Assembly: GCF_030814015.1 (NCBI RefSeq)
Contig: NZ_JAUSUL010000002.1
Coordinates: 1,364,001-1,428,000 of the forward strand
Direction: 5' to 3'
Length of the DNA: 64,000 nucleotides
From: Amorphus orientalis
GTDB lineage: Bacteria > Pseudomonadota > Alphaproteobacteria > Rhizobiales > Amorphaceae
This document shows, piece after piece, positions 43,423-52,558 of the stretch. The notes under the pieces were generated by a model that saw only the letters and a program-made list of their open reading frames with translations, did no database searches and was not told the DNA's origin. Position 1 is the stretch's first letter, and each line of letters opens with the position of its first letter. A program made the position numbers and the translations under genes.

Positions 43423-44895
43423 CTAGTAGAAGTTAGCGGGATTAAAGGTCGATTGTGAAGCAATCCCGAAGATACTGTTCACCTCTGAAATTTCGTCGTC
43501 GCTCACGTCAAAGTAAAATTTAGCTTGCTCGTCAGTGAGACCGTATTTATCGATTGCTCGCTGGAACGTGCTTTTAATGTTTTCAAGCTCCTGCTGAAAT
43601 TCTCGCTCAGATGTTCCCTTTCGCAGCTTCGTGGCCGCGCCACTAAGTATCTTGACGTCGGTCTCCGAAAGGACGCCTGACATGAGGTCAAGGTTCTCGA
43701 GTGTAAGGCTATTGACTAGCTGATCGTATGCGGCATCAAAGCCAGTAGCACCTCCGGATATGTAGTTGTAGGCTTGCCCGAGTGCACCTCCTTGAAAGTT
43801 TACAATGCGTGATCCGATCGGACCGACAGACTGACTAAATGCTGGATGATTGAGGACCTCATCAACCATCTGGATGTTTCGCAATGCCGCCTCAACTTCC
43901 GCCTCCTGTTTCTTCTGCTGCAGCTCCTTAGCTTCCATGCTTTTATCGTCTGCGGCGTCCAGGGCCTCTTGGCGAGCGCGTATCTGGTCATACGCGTTTG
44001 CAATACTCGCCTCTGCCTGCATCCGATCGAGCCGGCCGATGTAGTCGCCAGCAAGAGACAATGCACTTTCCGACGTCTGCGCTTGTGTGATGCGCGTAAC
44101 GACACTGTTCGGCGCGCCGTTGATGGCTGCCTCTTGGGCGAGTGCGAGCACCTGCTTTCGCTCATCCTTTCGCTCAGCCAAAACACGAGCACGCTCGCCG
44201 ATGTAGAGGGCGAGATTGTCCGCGGCCTTCTTGTCGCGCTTCTCCAGCTCCTCCTTATTCTCGGTGTATTCAAACTGGAGGCGCTGCAGGTCCGCCTCCT
44301 CATCGGAGAACTCGCGCTCAACGGTGCGCTCGGCCGTCTGCTCGGCAAGCGTGATGTTGCCCTGGAGCGCCTGTGCAACAGACGTCAGCGCACCGATCAT
44401 CACCGCGCTCTTCCGCTGCAAGAAGTCCTGCCGGCCGGTGATGAACTCTTGAGGACGCGCAACCCCCTCCTCGTTGACGATCGCCTCGTTGAAATCTCCC
44501 TGGAGCTGAGCGATCTGCAGGTTCAGCTCCCGAAGGCGCTGCCGATCCTCGGGGAGGCCAAGCTCCTCTTCCACCTCCGTCTGACGGGCTCCGCGTGTTC
44601 CCAGCGTGTCCATCGTGTCGGTGATGTCGCCGCGCAAGCTCTCGCGCTCTTGGTCGAGCGCCGATGTGTCGGGCGACAGAGACTTTACGAACGCACTGAA
44701 GTCGGTGAGCGGCGTTGCCGGCGCTTCGGTGAGGTTCGTCGTGGGCGACGAGAGCGCTGAGGCAGAGAGCTGATTTGCGGCGCTGAAGGTGGGGGTCGTG
44801 AGGTTCACCTGTGGTGCAGGCGAAGTGGCGGTGCGATCCGCATCGCCTTCGATCGTATCGATCGCCTTCTCTCGTAGTGTGTCGGTGAGAGCCAT
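43423..44895 (-). CDS. Coiled-coil virion-associated protein
   Basis: 490 residues. Ser/Thr/Pro-rich to about residue 60, long coiled coils from about 70 to 320, and a mixed C-terminus with YNYISGGATGFDAAYDQLVN. The order of genes places it after the propeller-like tail protein, so an internal core or tail role is likely. No family recognised. Its start follows the previous gene as TAG-TCT-ATG. Confidence 0.5.
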   Translation of the reverse strand: MALTDTLREKAIDTIEGDADRTATSPAPQVNLTTPTFSAANQLSASALSSPTTNLTEAPATPLTDFSAFVKSLSPDTSALDQERESLRGDITDTMDTLGTRGARQTEVEEELGLPEDRQRLRELNLQIAQLQGDFNEAIVNEEGVARPQEFITGRQDFLQRKSAVMIGALTSVAQALQGNITLAEQTAERTVEREFSDEEADLQRLQFEYTENKEELEKRDKKAADNLALYIGERARVLAERKDERKQVLALAQEAAINGAPNSVVTRITQAQTSESALSLAGDYIGRLDRMQAEASIANAYDQIRARQEALDAADDKSMEAKELQQKKQEAEVEAALRNIQMVDEVLNHPAFSQSVGPIGSRIVNFQGGALGQAYNYISGGATGFDAAYDQLVNSLTLENLDLMSGVLSETDVKILSGAATKLRKGTSEREFQQELENIKSTFQRAIDKYGLTDEQAKFYFDVSDDEISEVNSIFGIASQSTFNPANFY

Positions 44896-44898
44896 AGA

Positions 44899-45144
44899 CT
44901 ATTCCAGTATACCAAACTCCTTCAGCACATTTTCGATCTCAGCCTGCCGCGTGCGGATATTGGCGATGATAGTGTCGCGGCTCATGTCGTCGATCGCGCT
45001 GTTATCGGCGGCGGTAAGGCTGTCGAGTACCTCGATCTGATCCGTGAGATTGATCTCTTTGCTGTCGAGACCGGTGTGGCGGTGCTCAATGAACTCGCGC
45101 TTTAAGCGATTAAAATTCGAAACGAGTTGCTCAAATGAAGGCAT
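44899..45144 (-). CDS. Small tail-region protein with HxHxGxDS motif
   Basis: 81 residues. IEHRHTGLDSKEINLTD has the His-x-His-x-Gly-x-Asp-Ser pattern often seen in phage tail and fibre-attachment proteins. The rest is helical. The start follows the previous stop as TAG-TC-ATG. Confidence 0.55.
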   Translation of the reverse strand: MPSFEQLVSNFNRLKREFIEHRHTGLDSKEINLTDQIEVLDSLTAADNSAIDDMSRDTIIANIRTRQAEIENVLKEFGILE

Positions 45145-45146
45145 GA

Positions 45147-46598
45147 CTAGGAAAGTGATAGGGACAATAGCTCGGGCGTCTGTGTGCTATCCGCGGCGGC
45201 GGTCAACTCGAGGCGGAGCTGGATCGTCGCCACATCGCCGGTTTGTGCGACGTCGTTGATCTTCGAAACAGAACCATAGGTCGCATAGTCGAACGTGCCG
45301 ATGTCACTCCACGGGTCGTCGAGCTGCTCGCGAAACTTGAGCCGCACGCCTTGGCCGGCCGAGAGCTTCTTCGCGAGGTTGATGTTAGCCTGCATGAAGG
45401 ATGCCTTCTCGAGCGGCGTTCCTACCGTGAAGAGCGGTGTCTCGAGCACAGTCGTGTAGCCGTCGCAGCGAATATCGGAGATCAGATCCACACCGTTGTC
45501 GGTGCCATCCGTCCAAGAGGCGAGATACTGCCCCTCCCCGATGTTGAGGACCGATCCGATCTCTACGCCATCGTCGCCGGCAGAGAGCACGTTCTTGAGC
45601 GTCATGGCGCCATCCTTGTAGCCGTAGACGCCGCAATTCTCTGTGCCGCTCGTTGGAGTGCCGATGCCGAAGAGAAGCTCGCCCTCGAGCGCGTCGACGG
45701 CGTCAGGATGAAGATCCAGCTCCGCGGCGATGGTGCGGACCTCGCGCTGAAGCTCAAGCGTGGTGAGGTTTGACGCGTAGACGCGACCATTCCGACGATC
45801 GACCAGGGAATAGAGGACGTTACCGTTCTCGATCGTCTGCCAAATGCCGTTCCCCTTCGTCCGCTGCGGAATATTGAACGACGGCGAGACACGATCCCAC
45901 GGGAATAGCTCCGCGCGGTTGCCGCGGTTCCGCACCTCCGAATAGTAGGTGCCGATGACGAGGTAGGTGCCGATCTCCGCGAGCGTCGACGCAACATAGC
46001 CTTCCGGAAGGTCGAGCGCCGTAGCGTTGACGGTGTAGGTGTTGCTGTCGTTCGGATCGAACGTCTGGCCGGCAACCTCTTGCACGGACATGATGTACCG
46101 GCCGTCGGTGATGTAGAGGACGTCATCCTGGCCGACGCGCATGACATGCGGCAATCGGATCAGGTTGCGTCGCCCCTCCTCGAACTCAGCCCAATCCTCG
46201 TACCAAAAGCTCTCGATGTCATAGACGTGCAGGTGGTCGTCGTCGGCCTGGAACAGGTGCTGCTTCCAGAAGCCAAGGCCCTGGCAGTCGGACGCCTCGG
46301 ACCAATTGACCGCGCCGTTCTCCTCCTGGCTCCAGGTGCCGTCTGAGACCCGTCGGTAGAGCAGCCCGCTATCATCGGCGCCGAAGACGCGATTGTTGCT
46401 CTCGTCGTGGCACATGAAGCGCATGAACTCCTCAATGACCTCGCCGCTCTCCTTCACGGCCTTGGGGCCACAGCGAAGCACGCCTGGCTTTGAGAAGATG
46501 TCCGCGTTGCGGACCATCCCACAGCCGACAAGAGCCGACGGCGCTATGCCGTCCCTCCACGTGTCGTAGTCGATTGTGAGGACGCCATTCTTGAACAT
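45147..46598 (-). CDS. Propeller-like tail protein
   Basis: 483 residues, nearly all beta by composition. Repeating units such as GLLYRRVSDGTW, HLHVYDIESF, VLYITDGRYIMSV and VLYSLVDRRNGRVYAS suggest a beta-propeller of about seven blades, followed by a C-terminal beta domain. Podovirus-type tail or tailspike-base proteins have this layout at this map position. It lies between the glycine-rich fibre gene and the coiled-coil gene. Confidence 0.55.
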   Translation of the reverse strand: MFKNGVLTIDYDTWRDGIAPSALVGCGMVRNADIFSKPGVLRCGPKAVKESGEVIEEFMRFMCHDESNNRVFGADDSGLLYRRVSDGTWSQEENGAVNWSEASDCQGLGFWKQHLFQADDDHLHVYDIESFWYEDWAEFEEGRRNLIRLPHVMRVGQDDVLYITDGRYIMSVQEVAGQTFDPNDSNTYTVNATALDLPEGYVASTLAEIGTYLVIGTYYSEVRNRGNRAELFPWDRVSPSFNIPQRTKGNGIWQTIENGNVLYSLVDRRNGRVYASNLTTLELQREVRTIAAELDLHPDAVDALEGELLFGIGTPTSGTENCGVYGYKDGAMTLKNVLSAGDDGVEIGSVLNIGEGQYLASWTDGTDNGVDLISDIRCDGYTTVLETPLFTVGTPLEKASFMQANINLAKKLSAGQGVRLKFREQLDDPWSDIGTFDYATYGSVSKINDVAQTGDVATIQLRLELTAAADSTQTPELLSLSLS

Positions 46599-46610
46599 CT
46601 AGATAGATTA

Positions 46611-48110
46611 TTAGGCGAGTGCGGACGACGAACGAACTCGGAAGATATTGCCGACGTTACCCGCATTGCCATCATCGCCCGGATCTTCACCGCCTGCTCC
46701 GGCGCCACCTGTACCGCCCGCGCCAGCAAGAGCTTGAACCGTCCCTACTGTGATTGAGGTGTATGCGAGCACAATAACTCCTCCGGAGCCACCGGCTCCG
46801 CCGCCACCTCCACCACCATTAGATCCTCCATCGGATAAAGCAGCACCACCATTTCCTCCATCGCCGCCATTCGCTTCGATAATCCCGTTGTTGACGACCG
46901 AATTCGCGATGATCCAGACCACCCCTCCGGAGCCACCGGCTCCGCCGCCACCTCCACCGGCAGCGTCGGTTACACCTCCACCGCCGCCACCTCCACCCGA
47001 ACCGGCTGAGGGCGAAAGGCTTGCGCCACTTGTTGCACCAAGGAAGTTGAATAAGAATGCTGCCCAATCTTCCGGCGTATTCGCGGCAACGACTTCGCTA
47101 TCGCCATCACCTTTGGACAGCGATAGCGTCTCAGGAGTTGCCGTGCCGGCAGCTCCAGCGGCGCCTCCGGATCCACCACCGCCAGATGCTGAACCTTGGC
47201 CGGCGCCGCCAGCCACACCGCTGACACCCAGCGAAGGGTTCGCAGCAACGCCATTGTCACCGGCGCCGCCATTCACACTCGTTGCGGTACCACCACCATT
47301 TCCTCCATCGCCGCCATCCGAACCGGCCGCCAAAGTCCCGCCCGCGGCGCCTCCTCCTCCGGAGCCACCGGCTCCGCCAGTAGTCGAACTTGGCGCGTCG
47401 CCGCCGACACCGCCCGGACCACCGTTGTTCCTAATCGTTCCATTGTTAGTGAGTGTGCCTGAGACATAAATGCGATACCCTCCAGTATTAAGCACCGCAC
47501 CCGCCTCGACTATCAGATTCGTATAGTACTTATCTTCAGTGAGAGTTACAGAGCCCGAGATCGTTGCTTCGCCGTCATGGCCGTCTCCAAACGGAAGAAC
47601 TCCACCGCCCGCTCCAACAGCGTTGTCAACATAAGACTTAACAGCTCCTTGGGTCGGTAGCCGACTGTCGCTAACAGCGGCCAACGTGGGATCGTCGTCG
47701 ACGACATCCGGCCGAAAATTGGTCGTGTCGATGTTCTCGATGGTGTTCTCATCGGCATCGATTGTCTTGTTCGTGAGCGTGGCCGTCGCTGCATTCTTGG
47801 CAGCGTCTGACGTGTTGTCGACGTTCCCGAGGCCCAGCTGTGACTTGGTCACCTCATGGGGATTGTCAGTATCCGCAATGTGCGCGTCGGACGTCGCTTT
47901 CGATGCCGCCTTGTCGGCTCCGGTGATGCCCGAGAGCTTGTAGTCGTGGGAGGTCTGGACCGCTGAGCCGTCAGCACCGACCTTTGCCTCGAGCGCCTCA
48001 ACGGCGCCGGCGATGTCGTTGTGCTCTTCCGGATGCGTATCCTTTACCGGCGTTGTGTTCGCCCAGTCCTTCTTATGCGTATTGAGTGATGTAGGAAAAT
48101 TTTGCGCCAC
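46611..48110 (-). CDS. Tail fibre with glycine-rich C-terminal half
   Basis: 499 residues, GTG start at 48110. HIADTDNPHEVTKSQLGLGN followed by VDNTSD near residue 80 is a well-known tail-fibre motif. The part from about 190 to 230 resembles a beta-helix (LTEDKYYTNLIVEAGAVLNTGG). The last 250 residues are a Gly-rich array (GGAGGSGGGGAAGG type), which recalls polyglycine-II adhesin domains of phage T4-like receptors. It should contact the host surface. Confidence 0.75.
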   Translation of the reverse strand: MAQNFPTSLNTHKKDWANTTPVKDTHPEEHNDIAGAVEALEAKVGADGSAVQTSHDYKLSGITGADKAASKATSDAHIADTDNPHEVTKSQLGLGNVDNTSDAAKNAATATLTNKTIDADENTIENIDTTNFRPDVVDDDPTLAAVSDSRLPTQGAVKSYVDNAVGAGGGVLPFGDGHDGEATISGSVTLTEDKYYTNLIVEAGAVLNTGGYRIYVSGTLTNNGTIRNNGGPGGVGGDAPSSTTGGAGGSGGGGAAGGTLAAGSDGGDGGNGGGTATSVNGGAGDNGVAANPSLGVSGVAGGAGQGSASGGGGSGGAAGAAGTATPETLSLSKGDGDSEVVAANTPEDWAAFLFNFLGATSGASLSPSAGSGGGGGGGGVTDAAGGGGGGAGGSGGVVWIIANSVVNNGIIEANGGDGGNGGAALSDGGSNGGGGGGGAGGSGGVIVLAYTSITVGTVQALAGAGGTGGAGAGGEDPGDDGNAGNVGNIFRVRSSSALA

Positions 48111-48122
48111 GATAATGAAGAA

Positions 48123-48278
48123 TTAAACGGCCTCTAGATCCCAATCGGTGACCGCACCGAGTTGGCCGGCATATACCGGAAGGCCATCAAAGAACTCCGC
48201 CCCGGCCGTCAGTAGCGCCTGTCCAGCAAACCACGTGCTTCCTGGAAGGGCCTCATTTGTCCATTCGGCTAGTGGCAT
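48123..48278 (-). CDS. Small phage protein (51 residues)
   Basis: Translated directly: MPLAEWTNEALPGSTWFAGQ through AVTDWDLEAV. It begins two bases after the adaptor gene stop (TAA-TT-ATG) and ends 12 bases before the fibre gene start. Trp-rich and acidic, no family recognised. The tight fit supports a real gene. Confidence 0.5.
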   Translation of the reverse strand: MPLAEWTNEALPGSTWFAGQALLTAGAEFFDGLPVYAGQLGAVTDWDLEAV

Positions 48279-48279
48279 A

Positions 48280-48288
48280 ATTATATCA
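48280..48288 (-). promoter_or_regulatory. Extended -10 element at the adaptor gene end
   Basis: TGATATAAT on the minus strand, overlapping the end of the adaptor gene. It is an exact member of the phage promoter family and reads toward the small protein and fibre genes. Confidence 0.45.
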
Positions 48289-48997
48289 CTTCAGCAGCCG
48301 GATCATCGACCTGGCTCCTGTGCGTTTCCGGGTTCATCTCCGCGAAGCGCTTCTTGTAAAAGCCCTTGATCGCCAGCTCGTACCGAGCCCAGCGCCGCTC
48401 TTGCAGCGTGGTGTTCTTCAACGTCTTGTCACCGCCGATGTGGACGGCTGCACCGGTTGGCACCGCGCCGTGAAACTCAGAAGCAAAGCCTGGCGTCTTC
48501 GTCGTGTCGGTGGAGACGAACTGCATCGTGCCGCGGTCGAACTGGACCCGCAGCGAGGCGTCCTGCCCGTAGCTCGGCCCGGGGTAGAGCTTCAGGATGC
48601 CGGCAACGAGCCGGTAGTAGGTCGGATTGCCCGGTGTCGACTGAAACTCGTTCTCGGCGTGCGTCGCTGTGATCTCCTCGAGCGTGATGGGGTCGAGGTC
48701 ACGCCAGAAGCCACTCTCGTCCTTTACGGACACGCGGCGGACGGTCAGCGCCTCTGAGGGCAGCGTGTACTTCTGCTGAGAGGCGACGAGCGCAGCCGTG
48801 GCGGACGGCAGGTCGGTCTGATTGCCGTCGTCGAATTGCCAGCCACCGTACGCCTCAAAGATCCAGGACCAGATGATGCGGAGCGCTTCGTTCGCGGCGC
48901 GTGTGATCTTCTTCAGGTGAGCAGTCGGGTTCAGCCCCGTCGCGTCGACGACGTATGAGACGATATCCTGTTCGTCGCTGTGGGAGTTAAATTGCAT
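48281..48997 (-). CDS. Head-tail adaptor-like protein
   Basis: 238 residues. N-terminal helices (TAHLKKITRAANEALRIIWS), then TYYRLVAGILKLYPGPSYGQ and a C-terminal helix with RWARYELAIKGFYKKRFAEM. This is the arrangement of podovirus head-tail adaptor proteins. The start has a TGATATTAT promoter about 16 bases upstream. It is divergent from the membrane-protein cargo gene at 49,053. Confidence 0.6.
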   Translation of the reverse strand: MQFNSHSDEQDIVSYVVDATGLNPTAHLKKITRAANEALRIIWSWIFEAYGGWQFDDGNQTDLPSATAALVASQQKYTLPSEALTVRRVSVKDESGFWRDLDPITLEEITATHAENEFQSTPGNPTYYRLVAGILKLYPGPSYGQDASLRVQFDRGTMQFVSTDTTKTPGFASEFHGAVPTGAAVHIGGDKTLKNTTLQERRWARYELAIKGFYKKRFAEMNPETHRSQVDDPAAEVI

Positions 48998-49013
48998 GGA
49001 TGCTGTAAACTAA

Positions 49014-49022
49014 ATAATATCA
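49014..49022 (-). promoter_or_regulatory. Extended -10 promoter of the adaptor gene
   Basis: TGATATTAT on the minus strand, 16 bases before the ATG at 48,997, leaving a leader of about nine bases with no Shine-Dalgarno. Confidence 0.55.
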
Positions 49023-49052
49023 TAGCAAAGTGGGAATTTGTGAGTCGGCTGT

Positions 49053-49982
49053 TTGGTACCGGAAGAAGCGACGGGGGCAACCTTGGCCAGCGATGCACTT
49101 GAGAAGAATGCCGCCGCCGATACTCAGTGGTACGACGATTTCATTCCGGCTCGAGGTTACAGGCTCAGGCTTCAGTCTATCAAAGCGGTGTACCGAGAAT
49201 TCCAGAAACTCACTGATGCAGAAGGCACCCGCATACTCAACGATATGCCCAAAAACGAAGGGGAGACAGACGAAGAACTCGCCGCACGAAAAAACTCCAT
49301 CAAGGAAAATGCATTTCGAGTTACAGTCTCGATTATTGGCTCCGATGGTGAATCGACATACGGAGAATTTGAATCAATATTTGATTCAGACAGCATTCCC
49401 AACCAAGTCAAAGCAATATACTTTACAAACATTACCGCCTTCAGACGAAACGCAAATGGCACTGATCCGCTAAATCAGTTCACAGTTACGCTGAGCTTCG
49501 AAAAGCCGCCGCTCTTCGATCCGCAGACACCGGTGTCACATGCCACACCGAATAACAGCCATGTCGAAATTCGCGCTCACGACAATGGCTATTTTCGCGC
49601 AGCACGAAATATCGTGGATAGCAAGCTTAAAGCCGATCGAATGTGGCATGCGCCACTCCACGGAAAAGGCATATATGATGCGGGACTGTGGTTCGTAGCA
49701 CTGCCTCTTTCCCTCTATTTCGCCACCATCTATATGGATTATTTTTTCCCTCCCGATGGCACCTACTCGAGCTTCCGCATTCCCTTTTACGTCTACGTTG
49801 TCGGGCTCGGATTGGTACTCTACCGGATACTCACAGGGTATTTCAAATGGGCATTTCCCGTGAACGTTCTAGAAGAGAACAGGGACAGCGCAACAAAGCA
49901 CCGAGTGCTGCTCGGTGCGATTGTCGTGGGGATTATTGTGTCGACAGTGAACTCTTTGGTCGAGAGACTGCCCTGGTTCTAG
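49053..49982 (+). CDS. Cargo membrane protein, opposite strand
   Basis: 309 residues from a TTG at 49053 (another TTG lies at 49083; no nearby ATG). The first 200 residues are soluble and beta-rich (FRVTVSIIGSDGESTYGEFE). The last 100 hold three membrane helices: GLWFVALPLSLYFATIYMDY, FYVYVVGLGLVLYRILTGY and LLGAIVVGIIVSTVNSLVE. It reads against the virion genes and is AT-richer, the classic look of a moron. It interrupts the head and tail gene block. Function unknown; superinfection exclusion or defence is a guess from position. Confidence 0.6.
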   Translation: MVPEEATGATLASDALEKNAAADTQWYDDFIPARGYRLRLQSIKAVYREFQKLTDAEGTRILNDMPKNEGETDEELAARKNSIKENAFRVTVSIIGSDGESTYGEFESIFDSDSIPNQVKAIYFTNITAFRRNANGTDPLNQFTVTLSFEKPPLFDPQTPVSHATPNNSHVEIRAHDNGYFRAARNIVDSKLKADRMWHAPLHGKGIYDAGLWFVALPLSLYFATIYMDYFFPPDGTYSSFRIPFYVYVVGLGLVLYRILTGYFKWAFPVNVLEENRDSATKHRVLLGAIVVGIIVSTVNSLVERLPWF

Positions 49983-50446
49983 TCGCTCTTCGATGCGTTA
50001 ATGCGCTTGATGAGGTCGGCCTTCTTGCCGCTCGTGCTGAGATCGAGCTTCTGCGCAAGCGCTTTGAGCTGCGGGACGGTCATCGCCTTCAAGTCTCCAG
50101 CGGCAAACGCATCTCCCTTGGTGTCTCCAGACGCATCACCAGCGCCCTCCCCTTGGTCAACCGATGCATGGGTGTCCGGTAGGTCGGATTTCGCTGCATG
50201 CGTGTCAGGGAGCCCCTCTGGCCCGTCTTCCGGCTTCTTTTTCGGCTCACGGTAACCCACGGCCTTCTTCAGCTCGCCCTCGCTCGGCATATCGGACAGT
50301 TCTTTGGTCCGGAAGCCGCGGTTCACGTGCTCTGCGACGAGCGCGCGCTGAATAACAAACTCCTTGCCGTCGCTGCGCACGACGGTCACGACGGCCTTAG
50401 TCTTTTCCATAGGGTGTTTTAAGTTATGGGAGAATTCCCGCTTCAT
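49979..50446 (-). CDS. SAP-domain protein in the capsid gene block
   Basis: 155 residues; a second start at 50410 (MEKTKAVV) gives 143. Residues 18-51 (VVTVVRSDGKEFVIQ onward to RGFRTKEL) form a small module that recurs inside the GT32 enzyme. A Pro/Asp-rich linker follows, and the C-terminal 35 residues are a SAP motif (MTVPQLKALAQKLDL then KADLIKRI), which usually binds DNA. A capsid-associated or DNA-binding role is possible. Confidence 0.5.
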   Translation of the reverse strand: MKREFSHNLKHPMEKTKAVVTVVRSDGKEFVIQRALVAEHVNRGFRTKELSDMPSEGELKKAVGYREPKKKPEDGPEGLPDTHAAKSDLPDTHASVDQGEGAGDASGDTKGDAFAAGDLKAMTVPQLKALAQKLDLSTSGKKADLIKRINASKSD

Positions 50447-50733
50447 ACATTAAACTTCTGACGAATAAACTCGCGGTACTCCTCCTGGCGCTCGATCTCC
50501 ACCTCAAGGGCGTCGACCTTCACCTTTTCCCGCGCGTATGCCTGCTTATCCTCGTCCGACGCGTCGTCAGGCGGGACCGGCAGCTCCTCAAGTTGCAATC
50601 GCATATACTCGAGTGCAAACTTCTTCTCTACTATAGCACTATCAATACGGAAGGCTGCATCTGCCTTCACCGCCTGCTCATAGGCCAACTTATCATTGAG
50701 CGGGCTTTTCACTCCTTTGTTTCCTTTTTCCAT
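50443..50733 (-). CDS. Small helical head-region protein
   Basis: 96 residues from the ATG at 50733 (MEKGNKGVKSPLNDKLAYEQ). Highly charged and helical, with a coiled coil near the end (VDALEVEIERQEEYREFIRQ). The start lies inside the end of the upstream gene (41-base overlap). The preceding CAAACAAC matches the SSB-like gene leader exactly. Function unknown. Confidence 0.5.
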   Translation of the reverse strand: MEKGNKGVKSPLNDKLAYEQAVKADAAFRIDSAIVEKKFALEYMRLQLEELPVPPDDASDEDKQAYAREKVKVDALEVEIERQEEYREFIRQKFNV

Positions 50734-51112
50734 GTTGTTTGAGTTTACGGATATATGACTGGTAGTCCCGATCGTTCTTCGGGTGCGGAATGCGCCCCTC
50801 AGCGATCGCCTTGTCGAGTTCTCGCTCAACGTACGCGTCGACCTCCTTCGCGACCTCAGGGTCAACAACGATCTGTGTGGCGTCGTAGAAGCCGGCGTCG
50901 ATCATGTTCTGAAGCCGGCCAGCCTCTTTGAGCGCCTTGTCCCGTTCCTCGCCCTCCAGCTGCTCCGCCTCCTTCCGCAGCTCGGCCACAGTCTCTCGAA
51001 CGCGGATACGCAGGTCGGGCGCCACATACTCACGCTTGAAGAGCCGGTCCCGCAGCTCCTTCGGGACGGAGTCGTTGATGTCCTGGATTATCTTGCGGGT
51101 GCGCTTGTTCAT
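50693..51112 (-). CDS. Helical head-region protein
   Basis: 139 residues, charged and largely helical (VRETVAELRKEAEQLEGEER), ending in a basic tail. It overlaps the upstream gene by four bases (ATGA) and the downstream start by 41 bases. No family recognised. Confidence 0.5.
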   Translation of the reverse strand: MNKRTRKIIQDINDSVPKELRDRLFKREYVAPDLRIRVRETVAELRKEAEQLEGEERDKALKEAGRLQNMIDAGFYDATQIVVDPEVAKEVDAYVERELDKAIAEGRIPHPKNDRDYQSYIRKLKQHGKRKQRSEKPAQ

Positions 51113-51546
51113 GATCCGCCGATGAGATTGTTAAGCGCCTTCTGCTCGTGCGGCTGCAGCGTGTCGCGGTTCAGCACGCTCATATTGCGGGGCATGACCG
51201 ACGTGTCTGCCGCCTTCACCAGCTCGTCGTAGAGCTGGGCCTCGAGCTTTCGGCGCTTTGCCGTTGCTGAGCGAAGGGGCGCATCCTGCGAGCGGTCGCC
51301 CTTGTTGACCGCCTGATAGAGGGCTGGGTCGACGGGGACCTTCTCCTCGAGCGCCTGCTTCATCTTCCGATAGAAGGCCTCGGTGATGGCGCCGAGGTAC
51401 TGTGGCCGGTGCTTCCACTGGCCATCCGACGCGTACAGCTCCCATGCGGCAGCGCCCGTGGCCATGGTGATCTGGCCGTTAAACTTGCGAAATAAGTAAA
51501 TCATGGTGTGATGTTGAACTGTGGATAAGTTGCCGGTCGTTTCCAT
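51109..51546 (-). CDS. Head-region protein downstream of the capsid gene
   Basis: Up to 145 residues; an internal ATG at 51504 (MIYLFRKFNGQI) may be the true start. Mixed composition with a basic helix SATAKRRKLEAQLYDELV. No family recognised. Its position after the major capsid gene suits a head-completion or accessory protein. Confidence 0.45.
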   Translation of the reverse strand: METTGNLSTVQHHTMIYLFRKFNGQITMATGAAAWELYASDGQWKHRPQYLGAITEAFYRKMKQALEEKVPVDPALYQAVNKGDRSQDAPLRSATAKRRKLEAQLYDELVKAADTSVMPRNMSVLNRDTLQPHEQKALNNLIGGS

Positions 51547-51600
51547 TGCGGACCGCCCAACCGCAATGGATGGGAGGGCGGTCAGCGACCGGCTGTGAGC

Positions 51601-52545
51601 CTACGACTCGTCGTCGGCCACGCTCTCTTCCTCGTCCGCAAGGATCGTCACACCTGCTCCTGGTCGGAGACATGCGACGCCGTAGATGATGTCTACGACT
51701 GTGAGCCAAGCGAGGTTCTGCACGAGGTAGTCGGTGGCGATGTCGATGCCGTTCTCGCCATCCGTGTGCATCGCGAACGCGAACGCATCCTCATGCAAGA
51801 GCATGTTGGACACGACGGTCGCCGCGACAGGGACACGCGGAGAGACGTAGAGCGGGATGCCGTAGAGCCGGCCCATGTAGGACTCGGACACGGCATCAGC
51901 GCCGAAGTTGCCGTCCTTCACCGGCTGCATGCCAGACTTCTGCTTCTCGTAGTATTTCGAGATACCGAGAAGCTGCATCCAGTAGACAGTCGGATGGAAG
52001 AAGAACGCCATCTTCGAAAGCTCAAAGACTGAGCCATCCGTGTTGGTAAGCGTGTTGATCGAGGATCGAACGGTGAGGTCCGATACCGCGGTCGTGCCGC
52101 TGCCGACGTCCGTCGTCGTGAGGGACGATACGAGCGCAAATAGGCTCGTCTCGACAGCAGCAATCAACAGGTCACGCGCCTGCTCAGCGTATTTCTCGTT
52201 GAGCGGGTAGAGGCGCGAAATCTGCTTCATCGTCTTCTTGCCGATCACGAAGGCGATGTACTTGTGCGTGTTGACGTCCAGCGTCTTGTTCGCTGGAGCC
52301 GGCGACTCGTCCACGACACCTGCACCCTCGGTCGACTGCGTCTGCACGCTGAAGACGTTGGTGTAGATGTTCGGGACGTTGATCGTGTCACCGCCGTCCA
52401 CCAGAAGGTAGGACAGGTCCTGCGCGAAGTTCAGAATAGACATCTGAGCTTGCTTCAGATCGTGAATGATCGGGGACCAGACCTCTTTGATGAACGGGTC
52501 CATGTTCGCCTTGGTGAAGGCGTCAGTGGGTGATGCGAATGCCAC
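51601..52545 (-). CDS. Major capsid protein
   Basis: 314 residues, GTG start at 52545. The layout matches HK97-fold coat proteins of the P22-like kind: an N-terminal SILNFAQDLSYLLVDGGDTI, then YIAFVIGKKTMKQISRLYP, AVETSLFALVSSL and LYGIPLYVSPRVP. The acidic tail (LADEEESVADDES) is short. It is preceded by a scaffold-like gene and the portal gene, the usual order. Confidence 0.85.
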   Translation of the reverse strand: MAFASPTDAFTKANMDPFIKEVWSPIIHDLKQAQMSILNFAQDLSYLLVDGGDTINVPNIYTNVFSVQTQSTEGAGVVDESPAPANKTLDVNTHKYIAFVIGKKTMKQISRLYPLNEKYAEQARDLLIAAVETSLFALVSSLTTTDVGSGTTAVSDLTVRSSINTLTNTDGSVFELSKMAFFFHPTVYWMQLLGISKYYEKQKSGMQPVKDGNFGADAVSESYMGRLYGIPLYVSPRVPVAATVVSNMLLHEDAFAFAMHTDGENGIDIATDYLVQNLAWLTVVDIIYGVACLRPGAGVTILADEEESVADDES

Positions 52546-52558
52546 GTTGAATTATGGA

